From Myroides profundi (GTDB lineage Bacteria; Bacteroidota; Bacteroidia; Flavobacteriales; Flavobacteriaceae), in contig NZ_CP010817.1 in the NCBI RefSeq assembly GCF_000833025.1, positions 248,001 to 312,000 of the forward strand: 64,000 bases of DNA. Direction: 5' to 3'. The notes below the pieces were generated by a model, which did not search any database, had not been told where the DNA came from, and saw only the letters and a list, made by a program, of their open reading frames with translations. The position numbers and the translations under genes were made by a program. Shown piece after piece: positions 26,887-35,977 of the stretch; position 1 is the first letter of the stretch; each line of letters starts with the position of its first letter.

Positions 26887-27870
26887 TTAGAACAATCGAT
26901 ATCTAACTTGGAAGGATACTTTAGGCCACCATTTAATACGATTTAACCATTTCTCTCCTTTTTCGTTGTATTCAAAACTGTCTTCGAGATTGAAAAGTAC
27001 CTTGCTTCCATCCTGTTTTAGTTCATAGTCCCCTTGGTACATCATCCCAAGCTCAAATGAGAAGCCTAGCTTTTTATTCGTTACCACTCTTCCTATTCCT
27101 ATTCCTAGATAAGGTTTGATAATACTACCAAGTGTAACATCAGCTTTCATATTCCCTTCATTTAACTTGATTTGGTTCCCTTGAAAGTCCAAGTATTCTG
27201 GCCATGGAAGAGGAACTCCATCTACTGTTGTAGGTGTAGCTCTATCTCCATGATGATCGATTAGATATCCATCTAAGGCTGTTTTATTTTGACCAAAGTA
27301 GAAACCACCTGAAAGGAAGAATAGACCATCAGGTACAGGATAAAAGTCAACTAAGGTGTGAGCATGTATCATGTGATTTTTACCTTTGATAGCAAGATTT
27401 GGTTTATAACCAAAAAGACGAACTAAATCCCCTTGAGGATCATCAATACCAACTTCATAATGCTTAGAATTATAGAAGAATAGGTCTATACCTCCTCTAA
27501 GTTTTAGATAGCTGTTGATAGGAGTCAATGCTTCTAGTGTAAGTCCCATCGTAGATACTCCTGCGCTTAATGTCCATTCATAGAAGCGTTGGTCAGAGTA
27601 GTGTTTCGCTATATTATCTCTCACGAATTCGTCTTCACCTATATGTAATAAGTAAGCAGTCGAATTGTTGGGAGGTAAGGTAGGAGGGCCTGACTTCTTT
27701 TTCTTCTTTTTTTCTTCTTTTGGTTGCTGTTCTTCTGTTGTTTTCTCTGGACTTACTTCTTCTACAAGATTAACTGCTGTATTCTCAGTAGGTTCTTCTT
27801 GTGCATAAGAGTTTGTAGAGTAGATGAATAAGCAAGATAATAAGATTGTTGTTATATGCTTTAATTTCAT
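26887..27870 (-). CDS. Putative outer-membrane beta-barrel protein, paralogue 2
   Basis: The 327-residue protein has a signal peptide ending near SYAQ (residue 24). A Glu/Lys/Pro-rich segment with a run of seven Lys follows (about 48-65), then a beta-rich domain with alternating hydrophobic residues, ending in an aromatic residue (RYRLF). The C-terminal domain resembles the neighbouring 269-residue protein throughout (SAGVSTMGLTLEALTPINS against SAGVSTLGFTLEASTPINS). It starts six bases after that gene. No function is recognised; an outer-membrane location is inferred from the C-terminal Phe and strand pattern. Confidence 0.75.
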   Translation of the reverse strand: MKLKHITTILLSCLFIYSTNSYAQEEPTENTAVNLVEEVSPEKTTEEQQPKEEKKKKKKSGPPTLPPNNSTAYLLHIGEDEFVRDNIAKHYSDQRFYEWTLSAGVSTMGLTLEALTPINSYLKLRGGIDLFFYNSKHYEVGIDDPQGDLVRLFGYKPNLAIKGKNHMIHAHTLVDFYPVPDGLFFLSGGFYFGQNKTALDGYLIDHHGDRATPTTVDGVPLPWPEYLDFQGNQIKLNEGNMKADVTLGSIIKPYLGIGIGRVVTNKKLGFSFELGMMYQGDYELKQDGSKVLFNLEDSFEYNEKGEKWLNRIKWWPKVSFQVRYRLF

Positions 27871-27876
27871 AATGTT

Positions 27877-28686
27877 TTAGAATATGCGGTAATTAAGTTG
27901 AAAGTTTACCATAGGCCATAGTTTTAACCATTTGGTCACTTTATCTGCATCCTCTACAGAGGCATTTAGATCACTTGTAGAAGCAACTGTTCTACCATTT
28001 TGTTTTAATGTATAGTCTCCTTGATATAATACTCCTAGTTCAAACTTAACACCTATACGTCTCTTAGACACTGCTCTTCCTAATCCGATACCTACGTATG
28101 GTTTGATCACTTGACCTAATGTTAGTTCTGCATCTAGTTTACCATCTATAACTGCTAGTTCGTTACCATCGAAGTCTATTGTAGGCCATTCATAACCTGG
28201 TTTAAGTTCAGCTGGGTTACCATTACCATCTGTTAATAGACCATTCGCTTTTAGTTTAGTACTTCCTAAATAGAAACCCGCTGTAAGATGAAATATTCCT
28301 TTTTTGAAAGGATAATAATCTACTAGTGCGTGTCCATGAATAGCTTTAAGGCTACCATGCATCTCATAAGTAGGCGTATAACCAAAGGCTTCAGATAAGA
28401 ATCCTTCTTGATCATCAAAATCTACATCATACTTCTTTGAATTGAATTCAAAGTAATCTAATCCAGCTCTTAGTTTTAAACTTGAATTAATAGGAGTAGA
28501 AGCCTCTAGTGTGAATCCTAATGTAGAAACTCCTGCCGAAATATTTAAATGACTTAGAAAGCCTCCTTCATAATGTGAGGTGCTGTATCTACCACTATCT
28601 CTATAATCTGATATCTTTAGTGGCTCTGATGCAAGTGCTTTAATGGTGATTAAAAGTATTGGTAATAAGTACTTTAGTGATTTCAT
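27877..28686 (-). CDS. Putative outer-membrane beta-barrel protein, paralogue 1
   Basis: The 269-residue protein has a signal peptide (cleavage near residue 19, LASEP) and a beta-rich body ending in NYRIF. It shares strand motifs and gaps with the downstream 327-residue protein but lacks the Lys-rich insert. The two genes are a tandem duplication transcribed together. A promoter-like box lies 18 bases upstream. Function is unknown. Confidence 0.75.
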   Translation of the reverse strand: MKSLKYLLPILLITIKALASEPLKISDYRDSGRYSTSHYEGGFLSHLNISAGVSTLGFTLEASTPINSSLKLRAGLDYFEFNSKKYDVDFDDQEGFLSEAFGYTPTYEMHGSLKAIHGHALVDYYPFKKGIFHLTAGFYLGSTKLKANGLLTDGNGNPAELKPGYEWPTIDFDGNELAVIDGKLDAELTLGQVIKPYVGIGLGRAVSKRRIGVKFELGVLYQGDYTLKQNGRTVASTSDLNASVEDADKVTKWLKLWPMVNFQLNYRIF

Positions 28687-28703
28687 AGTTTTATATTTTT
28701 TAG

Positions 28704-28711
28704 CAAATATA
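28704..28711 (-). promoter_or_regulatory. -7 element of the tandem barrel-protein operon
   Basis: TATATTTG on the minus strand matches TAnnTTTG, 18 bases before the ATG at 28686. No TTG was found at the right distance. Confidence 0.5.
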
Positions 28712-28853
28712 CCACAATGAGTTAATTTAAGTTAATATTAATATTAAATAGATAGTTGTTCTGTGTAAATATTTTTTATACTGTTGCATTTGACTAAATA
28801 TGCCTTTGTTGTTTTCTTTTTTTTAATAATAGTTGTAATATTTATGTAATAAA

Positions 28854-28889
28854 ATACCCCTTCTGAGCAAGCATGCCTAGAAGGGGTAT
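28854..28889 (-). terminator. Terminator after the enoyl-CoA hydratase gene
   Basis: An 11-bp perfect stem (28854-28864 with 28879-28889) with a 14-base loop is followed by TTTTATTA on the minus strand, just beyond the stop at 28893. Confidence 0.75.
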
Positions 28890-28892
28890 ATA

Positions 28893-29663
28893 TTATTTTG
28901 CTTTAAATTGGTTAAGTGCATTTATTGTAAATTCAGATAATACTAGTCTACCTGATATTTCTGCGCGTTGATGTAATAATTCTGTCCAATGATCTGTTCC
29001 TTCCCAGAATATTTTCTTCATTTCGTATAGTGCTTCTGGGTTATATGAACTTATCTTAGTAGCAAAGGTCTCTACTTCTAAGTCAAGTCTGTCTACAGTA
29101 TCATATACCTCACTATACAATCCGTGATTCTGTGCCCAAGTAGCTGTTTTCCATTCGTGTGCTGCAAGAGACATTTCTGTGAATGCTGTTTTACCTATTT
29201 TACGAGATACAGCAGGTTCGATTACGAAAGGACCAATACCTATAGCTAGTTCTGATAGCTTAATAGAAGCGTTCGTTGTTGCAAAACAATAATCACATGC
29301 AGCAGCTAGTCCTACTCCTCCTCCTACAGTTTTGCCATGGATACGACCGATAAATATCTTCGGACTTTTGCGCATCGCATTAATGACATTAGCAAAGCCA
29401 GAGAAAAAGGCTTGACCTGTAGTAGTGTCTTTAATAGAAAGTAATTCGTCAAAAGAAGCTCCAGCACAGAATGCTCCTGTTCCTTCGCTTTTTAGAATTA
29501 TTGTATTAATATGAGGGTGATTACTTAGTTTATTGATGATGTTGGTTAGCTGTTCTAATTGTGAACTAGGAAATGAGTTACTTCCTGGACTATAGAATGA
29601 TATCGTTGCTACTTTATCTTGGATAGTTTCTGTTATAAAGGGTGTGTTTTGGTCTTGGTTCAT
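28893..29663 (-). CDS. Enoyl-CoA hydratase/isomerase family protein
   Basis: The 256-residue crotonase-fold protein has the oxyanion-hole segment GAFCAGASFDEL (about 61-72) and the family signature around HGKTVGGGVGLAAACDYC, where the CoA thioester binds. Length is normal. It is monocistronic, so the pathway (fatty-acid, leucine or other acyl-CoA breakdown) cannot be fixed from context. Confidence 0.87.
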   Translation of the reverse strand: MNQDQNTPFITETIQDKVATISFYSPGSNSFPSSQLEQLTNIINKLSNHPHINTIILKSEGTGAFCAGASFDELLSIKDTTTGQAFFSGFANVINAMRKSPKIFIGRIHGKTVGGGVGLAAACDYCFATTNASIKLSELAIGIGPFVIEPAVSRKIGKTAFTEMSLAAHEWKTATWAQNHGLYSEVYDTVDRLDLEVETFATKISSYNPEALYEMKKIFWEGTDHWTELLHQRAEISGRLVLSEFTINALNQFKAK

Positions 29664-29943
29664 GGTTTATAATTTTATTTTAAAAATAGTAAATAAAGCT
29701 TAAAGTGCCCTGTTTTTATCACTTTCCTTTTTTTGTTATAACTTTAACAGTCACATTATGTGAAGATTATGTGTTTTGATTTAGCATTAAAAAGCGCTTA
29801 TGGATAATGATACCTTGTTCACTTTCTTATTATTTAGGTATAAACTCACATTTTATCAAAAAATAGTAATTTTTCACTTGATTTTAACGAATTACTTTTG
29901 ACTTTGTGTTGTAATAAATGTTAGGATAGCGAAGTGTTTTGAG

Positions 29944-29951
29944 TAAATTTG
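29944..29951 (+). promoter_or_regulatory. -7 element upstream of the surface-protein operon
   Basis: TAAATTTG followed by CAC is an exact TAnnTTTG match with the flanking bases often seen in this window. It lies about 440 bases before the ATG at 30391. No TTG was found at the usual spacing. Confidence 0.45.
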
Positions 29952-30029
29952 CACAAAAATAATTCGTTTTTTTATAATATGTAATAAGCATTAATACAGT
30001 TAGTTAGCGAGTTGTTGGTGAATTAGTAT

Positions 30030-30051
30030 ATCACAATAGGTGATTTTTTTT
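30030..30051 (+). terminator. Possible weak leader terminator
   Basis: A 5-bp stem, ATCAC (30030-30034) with GTGAT (30040-30044), is followed by a run of T to 30051. It is weak, but it lies about 75 bases after the candidate promoter start and well before the coding region. It could end a short leader RNA. Confidence 0.35.
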
Positions 30052-30390
30052 AGTAAAAAAACAAACATGGCCTAATATTTGTTTTTAGTTATAATGAAGA
30101 GTTAATCATTACTTGTTTAGATGTCTTAGATCTTCGAATTGAATAATGATTTTGAGTGTATGTTCTCAAATAAAAAGAGTAATAAAGGAAAAAGAGTAAA
30201 AGTATCATAAAAAGAGCAACTGTTTCTTAGTTGTAGATCACTAAAAAGTTTAATGGGATTTTAAACACCTTGTATTTGGTGTGGACTTCTATTTTCTAAA
30301 TGTCTGATATCTCACATGATATGAGCAGAGGGATCTTTGTCTAAAATAAGCTAGAGGTTGTTTTTTTATAGTGTTGTAAATGTGTTTGTT

Positions 30391-33300
30391 ATGAATGTTT
30401 TGATAAAAGAATATAGATATGTTTTAGCGTTTGTACTATGTGTTTTATTAGGACAATTATCTCCTTTATATGCACAGTTTACTATACAAGAAAGTTTTAC
30501 TCATAGATCAGTAAATAGCAAAGTAGTATTAGGGGATAATGCTATACTAACAGCCTCACAAGGACTAGATGATTATGGCAACGGATGGCTAAGACTTACT
30601 TCTGATGGAATGAATCAGAAAGGGTATGCTATTATAGAAGAGAGTTTTCCTTCTGATAGAGGTGTATTGATTGACTTTGAATATAAAGCATGGCGCAAGA
30701 AAGATGGAAAGATAAGTGGTGGAGCAGATGGTATCTCTGTTTTTCTATACGATGGAAGTATCCCTAAAGGGAGGTTTAGATTAGGTAGTTATGGAGGCTC
30801 ATTAGGATATGGACCAGGTAATAATACATATGGAGTAACAGGAGGTTATATCGCTGTAGGACTTGATGAGTATGGTAACTTTACTAGTGGAGCTGTTGGA
30901 AGACCCAATACTAGAGGTTCTTTTGCTCAGAGTGTTGTCTTAAGAGGAAAGGTTATAAATGACCTAAATAAGACTGCTAGATATCTGACACATATAAAAG
31001 AACCGGGAGGTAGAACTATTGATTATGGATTTACACATTCTAGGCCAAATGACTATAACTTTTATAGAAGAGTACAGATCGAGATGAAACCTATCTTAGA
31101 AGAAGATAGAAGTAAGAAGAAACCTGATGGGACTTACGCTCTTAAAAAGAAGTTTCATATCAAAGTACGTATACAACCTGTGTATAGTGGTCGATTCGTT
31201 GAAGTACTAGACTATAAATATGATGAGTTGCCTTACGAAACATTGAAGATTGGTTTTGCGGCTTCAACAGGGATGGCTGTCAATATTCACGAGATTAAAG
31301 ATTTAAATGTCACAACTCCAGAAGGATTAATGATTAACAAATCTGTCAACTTATTAGAAGCAAAAAAAGGAGATAAGTTAAGCTACACATTAGAGATGTC
31401 TAACCACTCATCTGATTTGTATAAAGACTTCAAACTAAACGATTATTTATCAACGATAAAAGAATTCTTTAGAGTAGACGAGATCTTCTTTGATAATAGA
31501 GGTAATAATAATAACACCTTGACCCCTCCCTCTAATGTTCCTAGTATATATAGTGCTAAGAGTATTGAGAATTGGAAAGTGAGTTTAGATGCTCACTCTT
31601 CTTCTAAAGTAGTCATTAACGGAACAGTGATTGGCTACCCAGGATTAGGAGTGTTATCTAATGAAGCCTATTTGGATGTAAGTAATCTAAAACTGCCGTA
31701 TGTAGATCCTACGAAGATTCGTTCTATAGCGCATACTAGCATTGTAGGTAAGCCACATCCTCAGCCTTCTATCTCATCAGATGTAAGTGTAGTATGTGAA
31801 GGAGATGAGACAATCTTGACTGCTAAAAAACCATTGACAGCAGTGGGGAATGTAGAGTCTTATCGTTGGTTTAAAGACGGTAATTTATTTAAGGTACGCG
31901 AAGTAGGAGATGACTTAGAAGATAGAATAGTTGAAGAGTTATTGCCTATAGAGAGTATTAGGGTTACAGAGCCAGGATCTTATAGTGTAGTATATGTTAT
32001 CAATGGTGTGAGTTCAGAAGAGTCTGCTAAGGTGAAGATTAATGTTAATCCTATTCCTAAGTTAAGACTGAAGAATACCAATGATGCTTTAAGCTATACA
32101 CTGAATGTAGGAGATTCTTTTGTACTGCCAGTTATGATAACTGATAATGCTAGAGATATAATCACTTGGTATGGAGTAAATGGAGAAGAGATTATAGATA
32201 GAACAAGTCCTAAAGTGTTTAATCAAGCAGGAGTATATAACTATACTGTAGTAGCTGAGAATGCTAATGGGTGTTCGGATATTAAGAATATTCAAGTTAA
32301 TGTATTTAATAACCAAGACTGTCCACCTACTTATGAACGCTATTGGGCAACGGACTATACAGCATGGTATTCTGCGCTGACAGGAGGAGTATCTAATAAA
32401 AGTAACGCTATTGATGGACGACCAGACACATATTCTACTATCACGGTAGGGTTAGGATTATTAGGGTTAGGTACTACATGGCAGAATATTTACTTCAAAG
32501 AAGATCAAGCTGCAGGAACACCTGTGACAGTGAAGCTAGGTAAAGAGTATAGTGGCTTAGTTGCATTGGGTGGTATTACAGTAGTAGGTCTTGATGCAAA
32601 TGGAAAGAAAATAGGAACGTTACAAGGAGTAGATGGAGGACTAGTAGATCTCTTAGCAGCAGATAATGTGTTAGAATATACATTCGTACCATCGAATAAG
32701 AAAGGACCACAGAAATATAGAGGAGTACAGGTTGTCTTAGGATCTACAGTAGGTGTGGCTCAGAACGCTAAAGTTTATGGAGCTTATGTGACTAAGACTG
32801 TAGATAACCCTAGTTGTGCAGCGGTATTACCTAATATTAATCCCAATGTCTTAGACGTACTCCATGGAGTAGAAGATGTAGGACTAGGAGTAGCGAGTGC
32901 CACAGCTTCTGTTAGTCATCCTTGGAATGCTGTGGATGATGATCCTAACAGTTATGCAGTAATAGCAAGAGGGGTAGCAGTAGCGAATATGGCAAGTCTA
33001 ACCGTAGTGTTTAAGCAGACTGCCCTACCAGGAGACGAGTTGCATATTACAGCAGAGAATAAGAACCCTGGAGTATTGAGTTTAGAATTAGTCAAAGGGT
33101 TTAAGATTCAACGCTATTTAGGAGATAAGAAAGTAGGCGAACCACTTACAGAATCTAATGGAGCACTTCGCTTAAGATTATTAGGTATAGGAGGTAGAGA
33201 CAGATACAGAATTATAGTAGCGCCTTCTACAGAACCTTTTGATAGAGTGAAGATATCATATGGTTCAGTTGTAGGAGTATTAGGAGATTTCACTCATATC

Positions 33301-34137
33301 TATAACGTTGATCTAGTTCCTAGGGTAGAAGTAGGTATGGAGATAGAGACAGATCAGTACGGTTATGAACTAGAACAGGTTCTTCAGCTATGTGAAGGAG
33401 AACCGTTGAGAATACAGCCACAGAATAGTCATTGTACGACTTATGAAGTGTACACTTCAGAGAAAGGAATGACTAGACTACCAGCTTTAGAAGATATGTT
33501 TACGATAGACTTGTCTAAGCATTATAAGGTAGGGGATGAGTTTACTGTATATGTACAGGCTGTTAGAAATGGCTGTACGATAGGTTCTAGAACGCCGATT
33601 AAGATTAAAATAAATAGTCTGCCTTCTGTAGGACGTGTAATCGCTAAGGATCACAAAGGGAAACAGACTGTAGTTGTAGATCAAGTAAACATTAAAGGGG
33701 GACAGCCATTACAGCTTAGCCCTGTAGTGACAGGAGAGATACAGCGATATGATTGGGAATATTTATTAGATACAGAGAATGAGTGGAAGGCATTTCCTTT
33801 CGCTACTGTAGATAATCCAGAAGTAGAGGTTAGAGTAACAATATTAGAAAGAGATAAGGATAACAAGGTAATATTTGATCAGAACGATAAGCCTATTGTT
33901 AAACAGCAGGGAGGAGTATTTATCATCAAGCCTGGAACAGGGGCGATGACGATAACCTTTCCTAAAGATGCCAAAGTCAATGGAGAAAACTGGCATAATA
34001 AAAAAGGTAAAGTGAGATTGACCATAACTAATTTGACAGGGTGTAGTACATCTGTGATCTATGACCTGACCTTTCTTAGAGGATTTAGAGAAGGAATATT
34101 CTCTAACCCGATGTTACCAAGTAAAAAGACAAAATAA
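30391..34137 (+). CDS. Large secreted lectin/Ig/discoidin-like multidomain surface protein
   Basis: From the ATG at 30391 the protein has 1248 residues; an upstream TTG at 30358 would only lengthen the leader peptide. A signal peptide ends near LYAQ (residue 29). Next comes a lectin-like beta-sandwich domain (about 30-310), with the segment GGADGISVFLYDG and the Gly-rich YGVTGGYIAVGLDEYGN. A DUF11-like domain follows (about 320-445), then Ig-like domains with CEGDETILTA (about 460-640). Two discoidin-like modules follow, marked by NAIDGRPDTYSTI and NAVDDDPNSYAVI, then further Ig-like domains. No CHU_C or other C-terminal sorting domain is evident. The export route and ligand are unknown. It leads a four-gene cluster. 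Confidence 0.8.
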   Translation: MNVLIKEYRYVLAFVLCVLLGQLSPLYAQFTIQESFTHRSVNSKVVLGDNAILTASQGLDDYGNGWLRLTSDGMNQKGYAIIEESFPSDRGVLIDFEYKAWRKKDGKISGGADGISVFLYDGSIPKGRFRLGSYGGSLGYGPGNNTYGVTGGYIAVGLDEYGNFTSGAVGRPNTRGSFAQSVVLRGKVINDLNKTARYLTHIKEPGGRTIDYGFTHSRPNDYNFYRRVQIEMKPILEEDRSKKKPDGTYALKKKFHIKVRIQPVYSGRFVEVLDYKYDELPYETLKIGFAASTGMAVNIHEIKDLNVTTPEGLMINKSVNLLEAKKGDKLSYTLEMSNHSSDLYKDFKLNDYLSTIKEFFRVDEIFFDNRGNNNNTLTPPSNVPSIYSAKSIENWKVSLDAHSSSKVVINGTVIGYPGLGVLSNEAYLDVSNLKLPYVDPTKIRSIAHTSIVGKPHPQPSISSDVSVVCEGDETILTAKKPLTAVGNVESYRWFKDGNLFKVREVGDDLEDRIVEELLPIESIRVTEPGSYSVVYVINGVSSEESAKVKINVNPIPKLRLKNTNDALSYTLNVGDSFVLPVMITDNARDIITWYGVNGEEIIDRTSPKVFNQAGVYNYTVVAENANGCSDIKNIQVNVFNNQDCPPTYERYWATDYTAWYSALTGGVSNKSNAIDGRPDTYSTITVGLGLLGLGTTWQNIYFKEDQAAGTPVTVKLGKEYSGLVALGGITVVGLDANGKKIGTLQGVDGGLVDLLAADNVLEYTFVPSNKKGPQKYRGVQVVLGSTVGVAQNAKVYGAYVTKTVDNPSCAAVLPNINPNVLDVLHGVEDVGLGVASATASVSHPWNAVDDDPNSYAVIARGVAVANMASLTVVFKQTALPGDELHITAENKNPGVLSLELVKGFKIQRYLGDKKVGEPLTESNGALRLRLLGIGGRDRYRIIVAPSTEPFDRVKISYGSVVGVLGDFTHIYNVDLVPRVEVGMEIETDQYGYELEQVLQLCEGEPLRIQPQNSHCTTYEVYTSEKGMTRLPALEDMFTIDLSKHYKVGDEFTVYVQAVRNGCTIGSRTPIKIKINSLPSVGRVIAKDHKGKQTVVVDQVNIKGGQPLQLSPVVTGEIQRYDWEYLLDTENEWKAFPFATVDNPEVEVRVTILERDKDNKVIFDQNDKPIVKQQGGVFIIKPGTGAMTITFPKDAKVNGENWHNKKGKVRLTITNLTGCSTSVIYDLTFLRGFREGIFSNPMLPSKKTK

Positions 34138-34172
34138 CAAAACAATACAGATATTAAATAGAATTTATAATC

Positions 34173-35870
34173 ATGAAGAAAATTATCATTTTAGCCGCTT
34201 TCTTAGGAACGTTTTATACAGCATCAGCACAGGTAGGTATTGGTACACCAGATCCTGAAACATCAGCTGAACTTGAAATTCTTTCTAGCCACAGAGGGGT
34301 ATTGATTCCACGTGTAAGTTTATCAGACTTAAAGGTTTTTGCACCAATAGATGGAACCCAAGTAGAGAGTTTATTGATTTATAACCTTAATGAAGATACT
34401 TCTAAAGATATATTAAAAGGATTCTATTACTGGACGACAGAAGATGGAGGACAGTGGAATAGAATAGTGAGCAAATCGGAGCTAACTACGGTTATCAATG
34501 GATTAGATAATAACGTAACAAAATTAGAAGGAGACGTTAAGAACATCCAGAATGTTATTAACTATATCGTACCGACTAATCCTGACAATAAAGATGCTGC
34601 TAAAGAAGGGCATTCTACTATTGTGTTTGATCCAGTGAAGAATGAGTTTAAATATGTGGTTTATAACACAGTTGATAATAAGTATGAGACAGCGAATGTA
34701 GACTTCGAAGATCTAGTATTAAAAGAAGAGACTAAGACATTCTTCCGTGAAGTAGCAGTATCTGATACTGATAAGACAAAGAAATTCCTTTTCTTCTCAG
34801 AGACGACTATTCAGAATTGGTTAGCTCAGAAAGGAAATGAAGGAAAGACTGAGAACGATGTACCTAATGATGCAGACGGAGTAGTTACAATAGATGTAGT
34901 AGGAGAAATCGCTTCTAATGTATCGAACTTCTTTAATAGTAAAACGACTGTATTAAAAGAAGGAAGTACTAGCGAGCATTATACTATAGAAGAGTTAATC
35001 AAGAATATCTCTACGAAGGTAGATGGTAACGTAATCTATAAGAATACTGGGGATGGTACAAATACTAATTGGGAGTTCCAATTCTATAACAATGGCAAGT
35101 ATGAGACTATTAATCTTAAAGATTTAGTAGCAGATACAGAGACGACTACAGTAGTAGTACCAGTAGTGAAAAATGGGAAGACTGTAGGATATAAATATTT
35201 CAATGAAGAAGCTGTAAAGGCATTCATAGCTAGTAATGAAGGTAAGACCGCAGCAGATATTACAGGTGATGTTACAGGAGGTACAGAAGTAAATGTAGTA
35301 GGTGATATCGTAAATAACTTTAGTGATATTCTAAACCAAGAGGTAAAAGAAGGTGATGTTACTTATAAAGTAGGGGACCTAATCTCTAAGTTTATTAATA
35401 AAGGGGGGAATGTGTACTACGGAAAGATAACAGACGATAAAGAAGAAGTATTCTATACGATAGAAGATAACGGAGCGAAGAAAGAAATCAGTTTTGACTT
35501 TATCACGAATTATATTACTAATAATGTGGATAAGATCAAGAATATCTTAGGAGATCATATCGATGTTGCTAATAGTAAAGTAATCTTCACTGGGAATACG
35601 ATTAATAATAAGAAGGTTTATAAGTTCATAGGGACTACTAATATCGCTAAAGCTAACTCAGCTAGAACATCAGGAGTGGCTATTCCTTCAGGTGCTACAG
35701 TAGGGTCAGTAGTAAGTATCCAAGTATTACAAGGAGAGATGCTGAAGACTACAGCTACTACGGATATTAAAGTTAGTGGTAGTACATTAAACTTTAATAT
35801 CGGATCTGGTAACCAGTATATCATGATTGGAGAAGGTAACTATAATGTAATCGTAGAGTTTACAGAATAG
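34173..35870 (+). CDS. Secreted protein with GIGT...LPR module and internal repeats
   Basis: The 565-residue protein has a signal peptide (to residue 20, ASAQ). An N-terminal module with VGIGTPDPETSAELEILSS, RGVLIPRV and GFYYWTTEDGGQWNRI follows (residues 21-97). The body has two imperfect repeats (about 148-284 and 285-411) and part of a third (412-460). They share KYETxN, VVGxIxxNxS and YxxxxLIxxI. The C-terminal 100 residues are Thr-, Ser- and Val-rich and probably beta-structured. It is not a family I can name. The gene follows the large surface protein by 35 bases and ends before a strong terminator. Confidence 0.72.
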   Translation: MKKIIILAAFLGTFYTASAQVGIGTPDPETSAELEILSSHRGVLIPRVSLSDLKVFAPIDGTQVESLLIYNLNEDTSKDILKGFYYWTTEDGGQWNRIVSKSELTTVINGLDNNVTKLEGDVKNIQNVINYIVPTNPDNKDAAKEGHSTIVFDPVKNEFKYVVYNTVDNKYETANVDFEDLVLKEETKTFFREVAVSDTDKTKKFLFFSETTIQNWLAQKGNEGKTENDVPNDADGVVTIDVVGEIASNVSNFFNSKTTVLKEGSTSEHYTIEELIKNISTKVDGNVIYKNTGDGTNTNWEFQFYNNGKYETINLKDLVADTETTTVVVPVVKNGKTVGYKYFNEEAVKAFIASNEGKTAADITGDVTGGTEVNVVGDIVNNFSDILNQEVKEGDVTYKVGDLISKFINKGGNVYYGKITDDKEEVFYTIEDNGAKKEISFDFITNYITNNVDKIKNILGDHIDVANSKVIFTGNTINNKKVYKFIGTTNIAKANSARTSGVAIPSGATVGSVVSIQVLQGEMLKTTATTDIKVSGSTLNFNIGSGNQYIMIGEGNYNVIVEFTE

Positions 35871-35925
35871 TTATATACAATATAGACAAGCAAACAAACA
35901 ATAATCAAACAACTCACACCACACT

Positions 35926-35960
35926 GTGCGAGTCTTGTATTGAGACTCGCACTTTTTTTT
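35926..35960 (+). terminator. Intrinsic terminator inside the surface-protein cluster
   Basis: A perfect 10-bp stem (35926-35935 with 35943-35952), a 7-base loop and eight T follow the 565-residue gene. The next gene starts only 18 bases later, so downstream expression is either reduced or driven by its own promoter. Confidence 0.88.
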
Positions 35961-35977
35961 CAATTACTTAAAGATAA

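Larger units (their letters stand above)
29664..30390 (+). other. Long gene-free leader region of the surface-protein locus
   Basis: This stretch of about 727 bases has no convincing gene. It contains a good -7 element at 29944-29951 and a small hairpin with a T run at 30030-30051. The rest is AT-rich DNA up to the ATG of the large surface protein. If the promoter is real, the leader is more than 400 bases, which is unusual for this group. Confidence 0.6.

Noticed and set aside
30301..30390. GATCTTTG as a near promoter for the surface operon
   Set aside because: It deviates from TAnnTTTG in the first base and has no TTG at the proper distance; the upstream TAAATTTG is a better match, though neither is proved.
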